From: Apricaphanius iberus
Taxonomy: Eukaryota > Chordata > Actinopteri > Cyprinodontiformes > Aphaniidae
DNA length: 64,000 bases
Direction: 5' to 3'
Assembly: GCA_028564705.1 (NCBI GenBank)
Contig: JAPXFQ010000831.1
Coordinates: forward strand, 1,798,001 to 1,862,000
Shown here: piece after piece, positions 48,058 to 59,836 of the stretch
How positions within the stretch are numbered: the stretch's first letter is position 1
Layout of the letters: every line of letters begins with the position of its first letter
Translations under genes and position numbers: made by a program
Notes under the pieces: generated by a model
Databases searched by the model: none
Seen by the model: only the letters and a program-made list of their open reading frames with translations
Told to the model about the DNA's origin: nothing

Positions 48058-50474
48058 TCTACTGGTCAGTGAAGTTTTTTTTTAAGTATTAAAAAAAAAC
48101 CTATTGAGGATTTCCTCATTTGAAGGCTTCCAAGCAAGTTGGCTGAGCCAATGTAAGCTGCTCTCTTGGCCATGATTTTTAATTAAGAGGCAAATCAATG
48201 GGATTTCTTTCAATACGTGGCTGAAAATAAGGAGAAACGTTTCGATGTTCTTATTATTATCTCCTTACTGTGAGTCTATTTGAAAATTCTGTGGAGTTTT
48301 TATTCAGATTTTCTGATTTATTAATCTAGTATGGCCATCAGTTTGATGCACAAACATTGAGCTTTTCTCCCTGCACAATAATAAAAGAGCAGTTTGTTCG
48401 AGGAAGCTGACAATTAAAACTTTAATTATAATAAATGTGTTTAATATAAAAAAAAGAAATGTGTTTCTTAAAAGAAGTTCTAGAAACCAAAAGATTCACT
48501 GTGCTGTTGTATTACACCCTTTATAACAGATGTTCTAGGTAACATTATCAGTCTTTATATAATATTACTTTTTAAAGAATGATGCTGTTCTGTATTGATT
48601 GATCTCTACACAACATCTGGTGGACACCACAGGTCTCCAGTATTTATGGCTTTTAGTTATTAACTGGTGGCTGTGGTCCCTAACCCCCGTGAATACCAAG
48701 AGTCCACTATGCTAATGACTTCTTAGACAATCTAACCAACTTTAATAAATAAAATAAAATAAGTATAACAATTGTACATTTTTTTTTCTTAATTTCAAGA
48801 TTATTTTTTTTTATTTTTCAGTTAAACAATGTTCAGTTGTTCAAATGGGAATTGTAAATTGAATGGATAACGATTTAGTTATTTTATATATTTCAAATCT
48901 TTTCAAGTGGTGTCATTAAATATGAAGGATCTTAAAAACTGCTTGATTGTGCAAAACATATAAAAAGAAAAATACATTCACACCATTTCAGACTAATTAC
49001 ATTAATTACAATTTAACACAGACTTGATATGTAGTTTTGTGTATTTGTACTGCAGGATCATTTGGCTGACTTTTTTTTCAATAGTAAATATATCTGTATG
49101 AACTTCTGTGTTTGTGTGGTCATAACTGGGACTCTATACATGAGATATTGTTTGTGTCATCTTCTTTGTTTACTCCTTTGCTCACTCCTAAAAGTTTAAC
49201 CTGAGACAGAAATGGAAAGAAAATCACTGACAGCAACTGTAGAGCCTCGAAACTAATAGCGTTGTGAAATCCTGGAGCAAAAAAGAAGCTTGTTGGACAT
49301 CAAATAAAACAGAAAATTATCGAACAGCTGTTGTTCTAAGATCATTTGGTTTCCTCATCAGTTACATAAAAAATAGCAAGAATCAAACCAAGAACTGACA
49401 GTAGACAGTAGACTTGGGGTGCTCTCCATCTTTCAACTTTGTTTTCTTTGTATACAATAAATGTATATGCGAAGGAAACGGTTTTTGATGGAAATTCCTA
49501 ACAATAAATGTTGAGAGAGTGAGGCAATTCTTTCAAGGGCTGGAAGATCAGATAAGCCAAATACATAATGGTATCTGGTGGTTTTGGATTTGCAACTGTG
49601 AGACATTTTTTTCAGGAGGAAAATGAATATAATTGCACAGTGAAACGTTGTTAAAACTCCCATAAATTACTTCTCCTAAAACTGCTGGAACAAATATTGC
49701 TCAAGCTATGTTGTAAAAGGTTGATTTATGATGCTCTAAAACAGCTATTTCAGTCCAAGGAGGATTCATCACAATGAAAGCATTTGGGGACCAGAAAAAG
49801 TGTTGTCTTTAGAAAAAAAATCCTGCTCCTTTTCTCTTTTACCTCTCCAACATTAAACTAAATATGCAATATTTTATGTAAATTAACAATATAATCAGAT
49901 TTATTTATTTTTTTTAGAAAAGGGAAATCCCAGAGGATCCACAACATAAAAAGGGTTGTACATGCTTGCATTACTACACGAGAGGATCACAGTTTCCTAA
50001 TGTTTTTGGTTTCTAGTCTTTTACTTTTTGGGGCTTGAATATTTTTTTTGTCTAAGATCAGCATCAAGAGTGGAACATGTATCGCTCTTTCCTCTTAACT
50101 GCTGGCTCTATAATTCCACTTCAGATGTCCGCTTTTAAATAGAAGTTGTTGGATGCTTTTGGATCTATTTAGTATAAAATTCAGTTGAATGAAGGAACTT
50201 GGTTAATAACAGAATACATTATTTTGATTAAATATTTTCCAGGGTTATATTTGTTCGTCAAAATATTTGCTTATATTGTCAGTGTTCATCTGCATCGCCT
50301 TGTTGTGCTGACAGGCCAGATTTACTCTTCCTTAGAACTATTCAGAGGACTATAAGGGACCCCCGGGGCTCACTTTAGACACCTTTTCTCTAAAGCAGTC
50401 AGAACAGAATAAATTACACATAGGTGGATCCTAAAGAAGGCAAGTGTTTGCAAAGAATTTAAGAAAGTGGCATC
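48058..50474. other. Unannotated AT-rich sequence
   Basis: No exon found. 48100-48260 is a repeat-free block that might be conserved noncoding DNA. The rest is AT-rich with poly-T runs. Confidence 0.3.
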
Positions 50475-50575
50475 AAAGTGAAAGGGGTTGAATACAACAC
50501 TGCACCTTTAAGATTTTGAGTAAAAGAAATCTAGAAAATTCTGTATAATTTTACACCTACTTCACAATCCAGGTG
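50475..50575. mobile_element. Tc1-like terminal fragment
   Basis: gaaaggggttgaatacaaca and a cttcacaatcc block recall the terminal region of the same Tc1 family as 42655 (ggggctgaatacaaatgcac in family memory). Only about 100 bp; low certainty. Confidence 0.4.
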
Positions 50576-50833
50576 GTTGTTACACGGCGAGATGTGAAAA
50601 AGGCAACAGAGTTTTCAAGCATGTAAATAGAAGAAAATTTACTGAATTGTCAGACTGGAAGTATTTCGCTTTTCTAAAATGACTCAGAGCAGCAACAGAG
50701 AAAATACTCTTACTATATATGAATCAGGCTGATGTGATGAGCTGTGGGATGCTAAGTTATGAAAGTCTGTGTTGTTGCCATCAGCGCAGTGGGATGTTGG
50801 TTGAGAAAGACAGACCACTAGTTTTATTCCCTT

Positions 50834-50989
50834 TTATTCGCTCATGTAGGATGACCACAGGGTGTGCAGAAGCTGCTGACCACAGCAGTCCTTGATGCAA
50901 CATGACACCATGTAGTGGCATATTGCTGCTAAGGTGCTTCTGCTCCCTGAGTGAAATACAAGCTCATCAGGGTGATGGTCCTCCAAACT
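50834..50989 (-). CDS. Candidate terminal coding exon, gene unknown
   Basis: On the minus strand, a good acceptor (pyrimidine-rich cctttcag, ending at 50991) is followed by a frame of 51 codons starting SLEDHHPDELVFHSGSRS and ending QQLLHTLWSSYMSE before a TAA at 50834-50836. The exon would start at 50990 with one base of a split codon, or three bases later at a tandem CAG. The stop overlaps an AATAAA (50833-50838); a second AATAAA lies at 50823-50828, with T/G-rich sequence after it. Together these fit a last exon with an extremely short 3' untranslated region. No family is recognised. The same frame stays open into the proposed intron (97 codons in all), so chance openness is a real alternative. 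Confidence 0.33.
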   Translation of the reverse strand, partial: SLEDHHPDELVFHSGSRSTLAAICHYMVSCCIKDCCGQQLLHTLWSSYMSE

Positions 50990-51000
50990 GCTGAAAGGTG

Positions 51001-52049
51001 AAATAAAAGGATTCATTGTGTCATGCAGTTGTATAAAGTGATCAGGGCAACAGAGTAGTTTGTGGTGGTCCCAAATAAAAAAAAGACACAATAAAGTAGA
51101 AAGTAAACTTTTAAAGTTGTAAAACATTTACTGACTATTACTTAACTGCATTTCTTTTCGAAATGCAATGCTGACTTTCAAATTATGATGAAATAGTCTT
51201 TAAAGCATCCTAAGTGATAAACATTTCAAATTATTTCTTTTGGTCTCATTTGTACATTATTATGCGCCTGTTGCTCTACTTCTCACATCATTTCCTGCTT
51301 TCTTTGACCATTTCTCCTCATTATACCTCCTCCTGGTTTTACTGACACTCTGCTCCACTCTTGTCTGTCTAACGAGAAGCTCCTGCTGCTTGAGTGAGGT
51401 TTATCAGTGTTATGCTACATTGTTTCATAACATTAATCATTAAGTTCAATTGATTGGCACATTAATCAGAGGGTTTAATTGGACAAGCATATGAATGCTA
51501 ATAAGTTTGTGATTTGACAGAAGCAGAAATCTGTTATTAGATTGTATCATCATTAACTACAAACTCCTGTATCCCAAGGGAAAGTCTCAATATGTAATGT
51601 TGTGTATGTTCTCAAATGGATTAAGTTACTTTATGATTAAGCTTTAATTGGAACCGTATCTCAGAGAATTAGGAGAGGGAGTTAGCGGGGCAAAGTTAAT
51701 CTTAGGGAGAACGAAGCTGATGGAGGAAGGTGCGAGGCCCTGTTGTGGAATTTTCTTTTCTCATTTTGACTGCATCAGCTTTCCCCTTTGCCGGCCTTAT
51801 TGAGGCAGTTAGCAACATCATTAGAGAGAGACTCGGACAGTGTGTGACCTTTCCACCTTTCAGCAGTCATTCCTTGCATTGTTTTCTGAATACACTAACA
51901 TGTTTGGTCATGTCTCTGCAGTATTCTGTAAGTTAATGAATGAGCTGCATGTGAAAGCACAAAAAATGTGTTTTTCTTGTTTTTTTGTCAAAGCTGCAGT
52001 AGAGAAATATTCCAAGGGAAAGCAGCTTTCTGTATTTATAGCTAATATG
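51001..52049. other. Unannotated sequence; possible conserved block
   Basis: 51620-51930 is repeat-free, of mixed composition and has no exon structure, a texture often seen in conserved noncoding elements. This is a guess pending comparison. Confidence 0.25.
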
Positions 52050-52129
52050 CATACATACATACATACATACATACATACATACATACATACATACATACAT
52101 ACATACATACATACATACATACATACATA
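52050..52129. repeat. (TACA)n microsatellite
   Basis: Twenty perfect tetranucleotide units; frames crossing it (HTYIHTYI, MYVCMYVC) are artefacts. Confidence 0.97.
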
Positions 52130-54082
52130 AATGGCAGAACATGGTCAGATTTGATTTATTTGTGGGCATAGCACATCAGCATTGCATTTTTTTTTACCTA
52201 AGAAAGAGAAGCTGAGGAAAACTGTTGGAGTTTGTGATGGAACACCGCCTGCAAAGTAAATTAATTTAATTATTTGATCAAATGCAGCAAAATAGTCCCA
52301 TTGATGTTAGACAATCAGAGACAAGATGTTTGCATATCGTGAATAGCAATGAGTTAGACCTGTGATCCTGATGTTTCATCCCATCCTGCCAAACTGCAAC
52401 CTCTTGGAACAGGACTGAGACCTTTACAGTAAGTGGCGGTTTCTGTTTAGCTAAGCCGTTATCCCTATTAGTTGCCACAAGGGGGTTGAAGGTCCAGCAT
52501 TTCCATTGCTAGATATTGTGTTTGTGATATTTGAGGCTGAAGTTCAGCTACATAAAACTCATTTAAAATTTTAACACTTTTCACTGGAATAAAATATGCT
52601 GCAAAGCATAGCATATTTTATATGTTGCTTTATGAGAGACTACTATAGCTGTTTTTATGTTTGCTCATTCTAGCATTTAGTAAATAACACAAAGGACTTA
52701 AAAACATCACATCTATTTAAACTGCTTGTACTAGACTTTATAGAGATGTATGCGTAGCAGGAGGGTTTTTATTTTTTGATTGGCATGCAAAGAAGTAACA
52801 CATTTTAAATGACTGCATGTATTTGCTTCTTAAAATATGATGAAGCAGTTTATATTTCATATTTCATGTCTAAAAGAAGCTTAAGAGCATTCTGGGCTTC
52901 TGTCACACCACTGGATTTCGATTGCCTTTTCGTTCTTCATTTTGTAAGCGATCAGCTCCTCTGTGCAGAGGCCTGGCGCTCTGCCTGCTGGTAAACTCCA
53001 TGCCCTGCAGAAATAGCTGGATCAATTGATAGACTGTCAGCATATGCAGCAGCTGTGTTTTGAAATTCACATGTGCCATCTAAAAAAATAAGTTTTATTG
53101 ATTTGTTGGAACATGTGACTCTTTCTATTACTGTGCTAATGGGCCAGATATAAAAACAAATAAAATGCTACCAAAGCCTATACTGTAGATAAATAGTTGA
53201 GAATGCTCCAGTAAAAAAAGCATTTTTAAAAGCTGTTAGGTTTGAAAGTGTGCACAATATGCACAGAGGTCTAAAAATCAGTGTTCACAACCTTTTTCCT
53301 TGAGAGCCCCCTGACCTGTGTTCCAGAAAAGCCAGGACCCCCAACCCCAACATGACTTAGAAAACTGCTTTTTTCTAATGTTGGGATTTATATCTAGGAT
53401 TTCCTTTATTGGTAATTTCAAACTAAACTCACACTGATATAATTTTGTTAAATCTTAAACATTATTTCTATTTAGGTCCAGTCTGTATTAATAGGTTACC
53501 ATACTGTCTGTGCTTTGTAATGTTAGACTAATCTATGTAGTTTTTGTATGTGTACCCTGCAGTTCCTGGTTTTAATGAATTTTATCTTTTTATATTTTAT
53601 TTTTAATATTTGTAATTTAAATTCTTTAATTTATTTTATTTAAAAATAAAAAAATAAGCATAGCTAATGTAAATAAATAAATCAGTGAGACTAAGACAGA
53701 AAAAATAGGGCTGGTGCAAAGAAACGTTTCTTAATCATAGATTTGTGCCTTGAAGCGTATTAACTTTTTAATTAAAGATTGAAAACCAATCATAAAGGTG
53801 GTACATTAAAACTGCAGGATGCCCTTCTGTTTTAAAGCAAGAGCGAAATGACATTCAATACACTTTTTTTGTTGCTTTTAACTTTGTCACTGTTTCCACC
53901 CATCTGCAGGATTTCAATTAACTCACCCTCACTCAGTTCTTCATTTGCTTTCCCTAATCTCTCTTAGCTTGTGGTAAAAAAAAGTGATTTTGTTTTGCCA
54001 TTTTCAGTTTAATAGAAGTGCACTTTGGTTCACCTGTGTTATGAATTAGAATGGATTTTTTATTTATACATTTTTTTTGTAG
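52130..54082. other. Unannotated AT-rich sequence
   Basis: Near 53278 the words cagtgttcacaacc and ttccttgagagccccctgac look like one end of a hAT-type repeat; the other end was not found. 53580-53700 is almost pure A/T. No exon recognised. Confidence 0.35.
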
Positions 54083-54202
54083 GGGCAGGCAGCCATGGTT
54101 GAGCACCTCTTGATTCAAATCCTCTGTACCTTGAAGGTGAACAGTGCAGTGACTGAACTCCATAAATTGAAAGCAAGTGTTGTTCTTTGGCTGTTGTTGA
54201 AG
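54083..54202 (+). CDS. Candidate internal coding exon, gene unknown
   Basis: A T-rich acceptor (cattttttttgtag, AG at 54081-54082) is followed by exactly 120 bases and then a donor (ttgaag|gtgagg). In phase 0 the segment has 40 codons and no stop: GQAAMVEHLLIQILCTLK then VNSAVTELHKLKASVVLW and LLLK. The composition is that of an amphipathic helical segment. I do not recognise the protein. Chance of 40 open codons is roughly 15 percent, so the splice sites carry most of the weight. A competing 139-codon minus-strand frame (53954-54373) covers the same bases and has no recognisable domain. Confidence 0.33.
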
Positions 54203-55084
54203 GTGAGGCTCCAGACCTGCCCTTCTTAATTTTTCTTCATATATAAAACTTTCAAAGTTGGCAGCAAAGACAATGCCATGACATGAAATAAGAGTTATCA
54301 TATGGAGATATTTTGATGTAGTTGCCTTGGTGATGTAATACAAAAAAGTCCTACCTCTTGACCTCTTTTTCATATTTTAAGACGTTACACATTCAAAATT
54401 TTGTGTATTTTTTGAGACTCTATATCTACAGGAAAATCATATAAGTTTTACAAAAAGTTTTTACCCTCATTAATTTGATGAGTCTGTGAATTTAGCCCTT
54501 CCAGACAATGTTTATGAACCAACCTTTAAAGCCCTACAGTCGTTTGGTCTGTATCAGATTTGCCATACCTTTTGCTATATCCATATCCTATGACTGTATG
54601 TGAGTGATGTCATCCATACAGACTCACGGATCCAGATGTTTCCTTCTAGTGCTTAGCTGCTTCTTCACAAGAAGAATTCTTACTAAAACCATACTTATGC
54701 AAATAAATGATCAGATCTACAAAAGTTTGAGTATGCTCAGCTGTATGCTATTTACCCCAGAGCAGCACAAAAATACAGCCTGGGATGGTCCCTCTTTTCT
54801 CTTTCTGAGCTGCTCCCTTATGCCCTTATCCATAGCCTCTAACTTTTTCCTATGCAGGGTTTTACTTGTGCAGCCTCACCCTGTACCCTGCATCCACAGT
54901 ATGGTACTGCAGTGCCAATTCTTCTGGCCGCCTGATACGCATCAGCATTTTTAGGTGTCCCATCGGAACGAAGTCCTGAAATCTTCTGTCTTCATTTTCC
55001 ACCAATCGGCCCCCTGATTGCCCCCACAACATGTAGCAATGATATTAAAACCATAACTTCTGGAGTCTCAGTATGGTCATTTGG
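54203..55084. other. Unannotated sequence
   Basis: A 116-codon plus frame (54604-54954) is hydrophobic and cysteine-rich without a recognisable family or splice sites; not accepted. Confidence 0.35.
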
Positions 55085-55370
55085 CATCTATTCTGACCAG
55101 CTTCTCTGTCCTCATTGAAGAAAAACCTGCCCACATCATGATGCTGCCTCCACAATGTTTCACCATGGGAATGGTGTGTTTAGGGTAATGGCCTGTGTGA
55201 ACAGTGTTCCACCACATATAACATTGACCATTGTGGGTGAAATATTATTTCATAGCATAACCCTGCTTTAAACTTCTCCATAACTTCATGACCCATCTGG
55301 GGTGTTACTTGATCTTTAAGATGATGTTCGTTAACTACTGTTTTCTCCATCCCACCTCAGAGGTTGGCAT
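55085..55370 (-). mobile_element. Tc1-like transposase relic
   Basis: accagcttctctgtcctcat, cccacatcatgatgctgcct and ccacaatgtttcaccatggg are the antisense of the conserved catalytic-core blocks of fish Tc1 transposases. After a deletion, taaccctgctttaaacttct and cttgatctttaagatgatg give the antisense of the N-terminal region. The family looks the same as at 42655. Dead by deletion. Confidence 0.75.
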
Positions 55371-57579
55371 AGACCTAAAAATAAAAACTGCATTGTCATG
55401 CTTAGGTTAAATCACACTATGATATACCATATTTACAATTAGGCAATTTCTATTTTTGCACTGCACTGTATTTAGTGACAAATGATGGATGACAGTGAGG
55501 CCGCTGGGTTCTTGGTTACATATTCAGAGACGTTAGAGGCTTTAATGAGGACGGCGCACAGATGTGTGAATGGCACAAGCAATCCTTTCACTCCTCACAA
55601 CATGTAAAGACATTCAAAGAACCGCCCACAAGCTGTCCCCACATAACCGATGAAGCTTTCTGTGCCTGTAACCATTTTCTGGAAGATCCAACAGCCCCTT
55701 AGAGACAAGGCAATCTTTCACATCAAAACACATTTTCATTGTGCTGCCCGTAAAATTATTCTCTTCTGCCACACAGCTTGTTAGCCCCCTCCCCAGAAGT
55801 CTTTGTTGAGACATTTGGTAAGAGAAGAAGCGCAAACTGTTACGTAAAGGCTAATGAGTGCGTGGCTTCAAACTGGTAGAGCCCATGGGTGTTCTCATCT
55901 CACAGTTCTTTATGTACTGAAGTGCTGACACACAAGTGCATAATTATTGTCCAAAATTAGTGCATGCATCTGCCACTCTTCCGCCTTGTGCTGATGGTTT
56001 TGTCTTTCACGGTTGGTTAAACATGATTGGCCAGTTAGTTTCCCTTCAAGGTATGCTCAGTCACATCAGTCCGTGGTTGACATGCTCCCACCCTGTGCTC
56101 TCCAGAGGCCCTGCCAAGAAACTGACACAAAAAAAATCATACTTTGATAGGATGTCAGAGAAAAGCAAAGGTTTATTATTTTATTAATTGATTTTGAAAA
56201 TAAGGGAAATTAAAATGTTCTTGTTTTATTGGTTAAACAATTTGTCTTAAATTATGTTTTACTTAACAACATCATGAAACAAAATATAAATGTACACATT
56301 CTTAGATATGAAGTTATTTAGAATTCTACACCATGAATTGTAGATATATGGCTTTTGTCTTGCTTTTTTTGTAGATAGGCGGCCGAAAGCAGAAAACTTT
56401 AAATAGAAAAGACAACGATAAAGTTTAAACCTGTTTTCTTTGAAAATAAAGAATAATGGCAGTAAGATAGGATACTATACCATAGAAATATGGATGGTGA
56501 GTATCACTGCTGTTGTTTGGTGGTAAACTGGATGGCATATGTAGGTACAACAAGGTATGTAAGGATGGTGTTTAATCTCTTACTTGTGAATGCCCAGTTT
56601 CCTCAAGGTGGAAGACTGAGTAATACAACAGATACGTTCCTGGGCTGGAATGCCTGCTCACAGATGCCATAAGTTAATCTGATCCATTCAGCAACGATGT
56701 GAATCAGTTCTCTGAAACAGTGGTTATTCAACTATAAGCTATTGCAGTTGTTCACAGGGAAATTAATGTAAAGGGTTTATAAAGTAATGGCTCGTAAAGT
56801 TTGTAGAGTTTGTAAAGTAATGTAGAACTTGCTTTTTTAACAGCCTAATATTCTCACTTTCTTTAGATTTAACACAAATCTGATAAATCTATTTCAATTT
56901 GACAACAAATACATTGTTTTTGATGCATTTGTGCATGAAAATGGGAATACTTTTTGTGTCATTGCATATCGGCACCGTGTTTTTGCACCTCTTCAGACAG
57001 GGAAGCATAAACTAGGCTCCGTCTTACGCATTTTCATTTTCACCAGTTAAAATATATATGTAATATCTATTAATCTGTTAAAGGAAGGTTTCTGCAATTC
57101 AAAAAAAAAAATCAAAATAATAACAGGCTGTGTCATAAGATAACAGAAATTATTTCTAAGTAAAAGTTAAGTCTTTGGTATAAAGTGTTTTTCATCTTTG
57201 TTAAAAACGGAGTAAAAAAAAGAAAAGAAAAAAGAGAGACTTGATACCAGAAGAAATAAGCTCAATGGAGGCCACTGAGGAAAGGTTGGGCACAAAAGAT
57301 CAAGTTTTGGCAGTGAAACATTGGGAGGTTAGTGTTGACCCAGCAGGAAGTTGGTGAAGGGAAAATCATGTCAGGGAACATCATGCTGTCACAAATCATA
57401 TTGCTATCTCTCAACTCAGATTGATCTGCCAACCTTCTGAAATACAGCTTTCACACCCATTTTTTAACTTCACTCCAATGCGGCAAAATACATTTCTCCT
57501 ATGCAAGGAACACTGTTGTCACAAGCAAGTGACTAAGGGTGAGTCACGCATGATCACGAGGTCAGAGCTGTGACTGAAA
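55371..57579. other. Unannotated sequence
   Basis: 55590-55870 is a repeat-free block of mixed composition, possibly conserved. The rest is AT-rich with no recognised element. Confidence 0.3.
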
Positions 57580-57603
57580 GTGTCAGAGGAGGATTACTGG
57601 CCC

Positions 57604-57708
57604 ATGGAGGGAGAGAGTGGCCGACCTGCAGTGCAGAACCAGCTGGTCAGCAGTCCGGCCGGCCCAGCTCCATCTGTCAGTCACCTGCTCGCTCCACTGG
57701 GAAGCCTG
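57604..57708 (+). CDS. Possible first coding segment, gene unknown
   Basis: An ATG at 57604 in a good start context (ggcccATGg) opens a frame reading MEGESGRPAVQNQLVSS then PAGPAPSVSHLLAPLGSL, up to a donor-like ctg|gtaattc near 57709. The G/C-rich third positions and Ser/Pro/Ala/Gly content resemble the disordered N-terminus of a nuclear protein, in contrast to AT-rich surroundings. No promoter or acceptor is evident, the frame runs on to a stop at 57762, and a second frame is open in parallel. Function unknown. Confidence 0.2.
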
Positions 57709-58419
57709 GTAATTCTCTCCTTCGTCCTCAGCATCCAAAGATTACAGCATTCATATTTATAATTATGTAGTTTGTTTACCAAAACAACAGATCAACCTTA
57801 ATCTTCATTTTTTGTCTACTGCTAAAAGGTTTAACCAGTATCATGCCAGAACTTTTTCAAAAGCTCAATTTGGACAATGTAGAGGTATTAGTCATTAGTC
57901 CTAAAAATCAAAGGGAATAATTTAACAGATTCTGTTCTCATACTGTCAACAAAAAAATATCATCCAAACACAAAGAGAACTCACCAGTAGATGAGCATAA
58001 AAACCTAATATATACAAACCAGTCATAAACTAGGTTATTCAACATTGATTGCAGATTCCATTAAATCAAATATGTCAAATTCTGGTCATCAAATTCAATA
58101 ATCCAGTAGCTTCTAAATCTGTTCCTATCTAAAAAAATAAAATAAAATAAAAAGACCTGAATCAAATAATAAGGTCAGGGACACACGTAAAAGTTGTAGG
58201 TCACTGGCAACGGGGGGCTGGAGTTTGATCATATTTATTTAAAGGCAAATTTTCAGCAACATAACTTGCCTTAAAGTGCTGTAAATACAGTATTATATGA
58301 CAAATATTATATGACAAAAATATTCCATAACAAGGAATAAAATCCTAAAAAATATATATGTTGGATTGAATGAGAAGAGGAAAGGCATAGGCTCATTCCT
58401 TTAGGTTTAGTTTTTTACT
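57709..58419. other. Unannotated AT-rich sequence
   Basis: Nothing recognised; an A-rich run lies near 58130-58155. Confidence 0.35.
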
Positions 58420-58620
58420 CATTTCTTGGTGTTTTGTTCTCTGTGTATTTTAGTTTATCCTCATGTATTCATATATTCTATGTCTCTTGTTTTCTAATTT
58501 CCTTCATCTAATTTCCTTCCTTCTGTCTTAATTATTCATCTGTTCTCCGTTTTGCTCTCCTTCCCAGCTGTTTCGGATCTCCCAGATTAGCTCACTGCAT
58601 CAATTTTCATTTTTCACTAA
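58420..58620 (+). repeat. C/T-rich retrotransposon-like relic
   Basis: Tracts such as gtctcttgttttctaatttc, and ttcccagctgtttcggatct followed by agattagctcactgcatc, resemble untranslated parts of fish retroelements. Family not assigned. Confidence 0.3.
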
Positions 58621-59562
58621 ATTTGTATCAACTTTTCTTATTCAAATCCCTAATATTCTTATTTCAAACTCATGATTCTGTTGATGTTTAACCCTCAGCC
58701 TACAAAACTTGAGGCTTTTTAATCTTGCACACCCTTACTGGACAGCTGATCCATTGCATCTTAGTTACTGTGCATGTCTAGCACATGATATTCAGCTGGA
58801 TTTTTCTGGAAATTTTTTTTTTACACCACCGTTTATATTATATGCAAAATCTAAATCTGCTCATGTCAGTCACTTAGCAAAGACTGCATTTTCTGGGGTA
58901 CTTGAATACTATGCAGTGTTGAAGCCTGCAATGTTAATTTGAGTAAAACTTGGGCATCATTAAATTATGTTGAAAGGTTAAAGTCCCCCATGTGAGGTTT
59001 TTTGAGGATGCTTTTTTTTTTTTTTCTATTCCTAAGTAAAAAAATATGACAGCTGGTGATTGTAAATTGACCTTAGCTGTAGTGAAGATGTCAGCAGCCC
59101 TGGACAGAATAAAGCAGGTACAGAATCAAAGAAAAAATAATAATCCAAACCTTTAAATATAATTGTAATGATTATTATGAGTGTGCTAACGTGTCCTTTT
59201 TGAATGTCATTCCCTGCAAAAACGGATATATCCAGAATTTCCTCATTGCTCCGTTTTGCACGTTTTTTCTAAATCCTTTCAATTAAACTTCAGAATGTTT
59301 TCCTAATCCACAGAATAACTCCCTAAAGTCTTAAAGCTCAGATGTTTCATTTTAGTTGGTCTTGTGTTCTATTGGTCAGCATAGGTTTTGGATGTAGAAC
59401 TTTTCCAAAGATATGGTTTTTACCCATGTTTTAATTATATTTTTTATCATTGATCATTGATGTTTACCTGACTTGTGTGGTTCACCGAAATCCAAAAGTG
59501 GCTTTGTAACTCCAAGCTGATCATTACAATATCAGTGTTATGGTTCTTGAATTTTGACTTGA
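58621..59562. other. Unannotated sequence
   Basis: No recognised features apart from poly-T runs at 58809 and 59012. Confidence 0.35.
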
Positions 59563-59826
59563 TGGTGCTGCAGGTGTTTGCACTGTTGCCTTACAGCATG
59601 AAGGTAATGGGTTCAAATCCCAGCCTGGGGTCCTTAGGCCCAGAGGAAGACCCAGGAGATCCTGTAGAGACTGTTTCTTAGCTTACCTGGGAACAATTTG
59701 GGATTCCCTTAAGGAGCTGGCCCAATTGACTGGGGAGAGGAAAGTCTGAATCTCTCTACTGCTGCCCTGGGACCTGACCCTGGATGAGCAGAAGACGATG
59801 GATGGATGGATGGATGGATGGATGGA
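59563..59826 (+). mobile_element. tRNA-like head joined to a Rex3 tail (SINE-like chimera)
   Basis: The head carries a loose A-box (tggtgctgcagg, 59563-59574) and a very good B-box (ggttcaaatcc, 59610-59620), the internal RNA polymerase III promoter pattern, in the context gcactgttgccttacagcat common to a teleost repeat. From about 59630 the sequence is the sense strand of the Rex3 3' end (cttacctgggaacaatttgg, gagctggcccaattgactgg, ctgctgccctgg), finishing in (GATG)n at 59798-59826. A SINE borrowing the Rex3 tail would use the LINE's machinery. Alternatively, a Rex3 end landed in an older repeat. Confidence 0.6.
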
Positions 59827-59836
59827 CGGATAACAG

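Noticed and set aside
53954..54373. 139-codon minus-strand frame
   Set aside because: No recognisable domain; it overlaps the plus-strand exon candidate and its ends do not coincide with splice sites.
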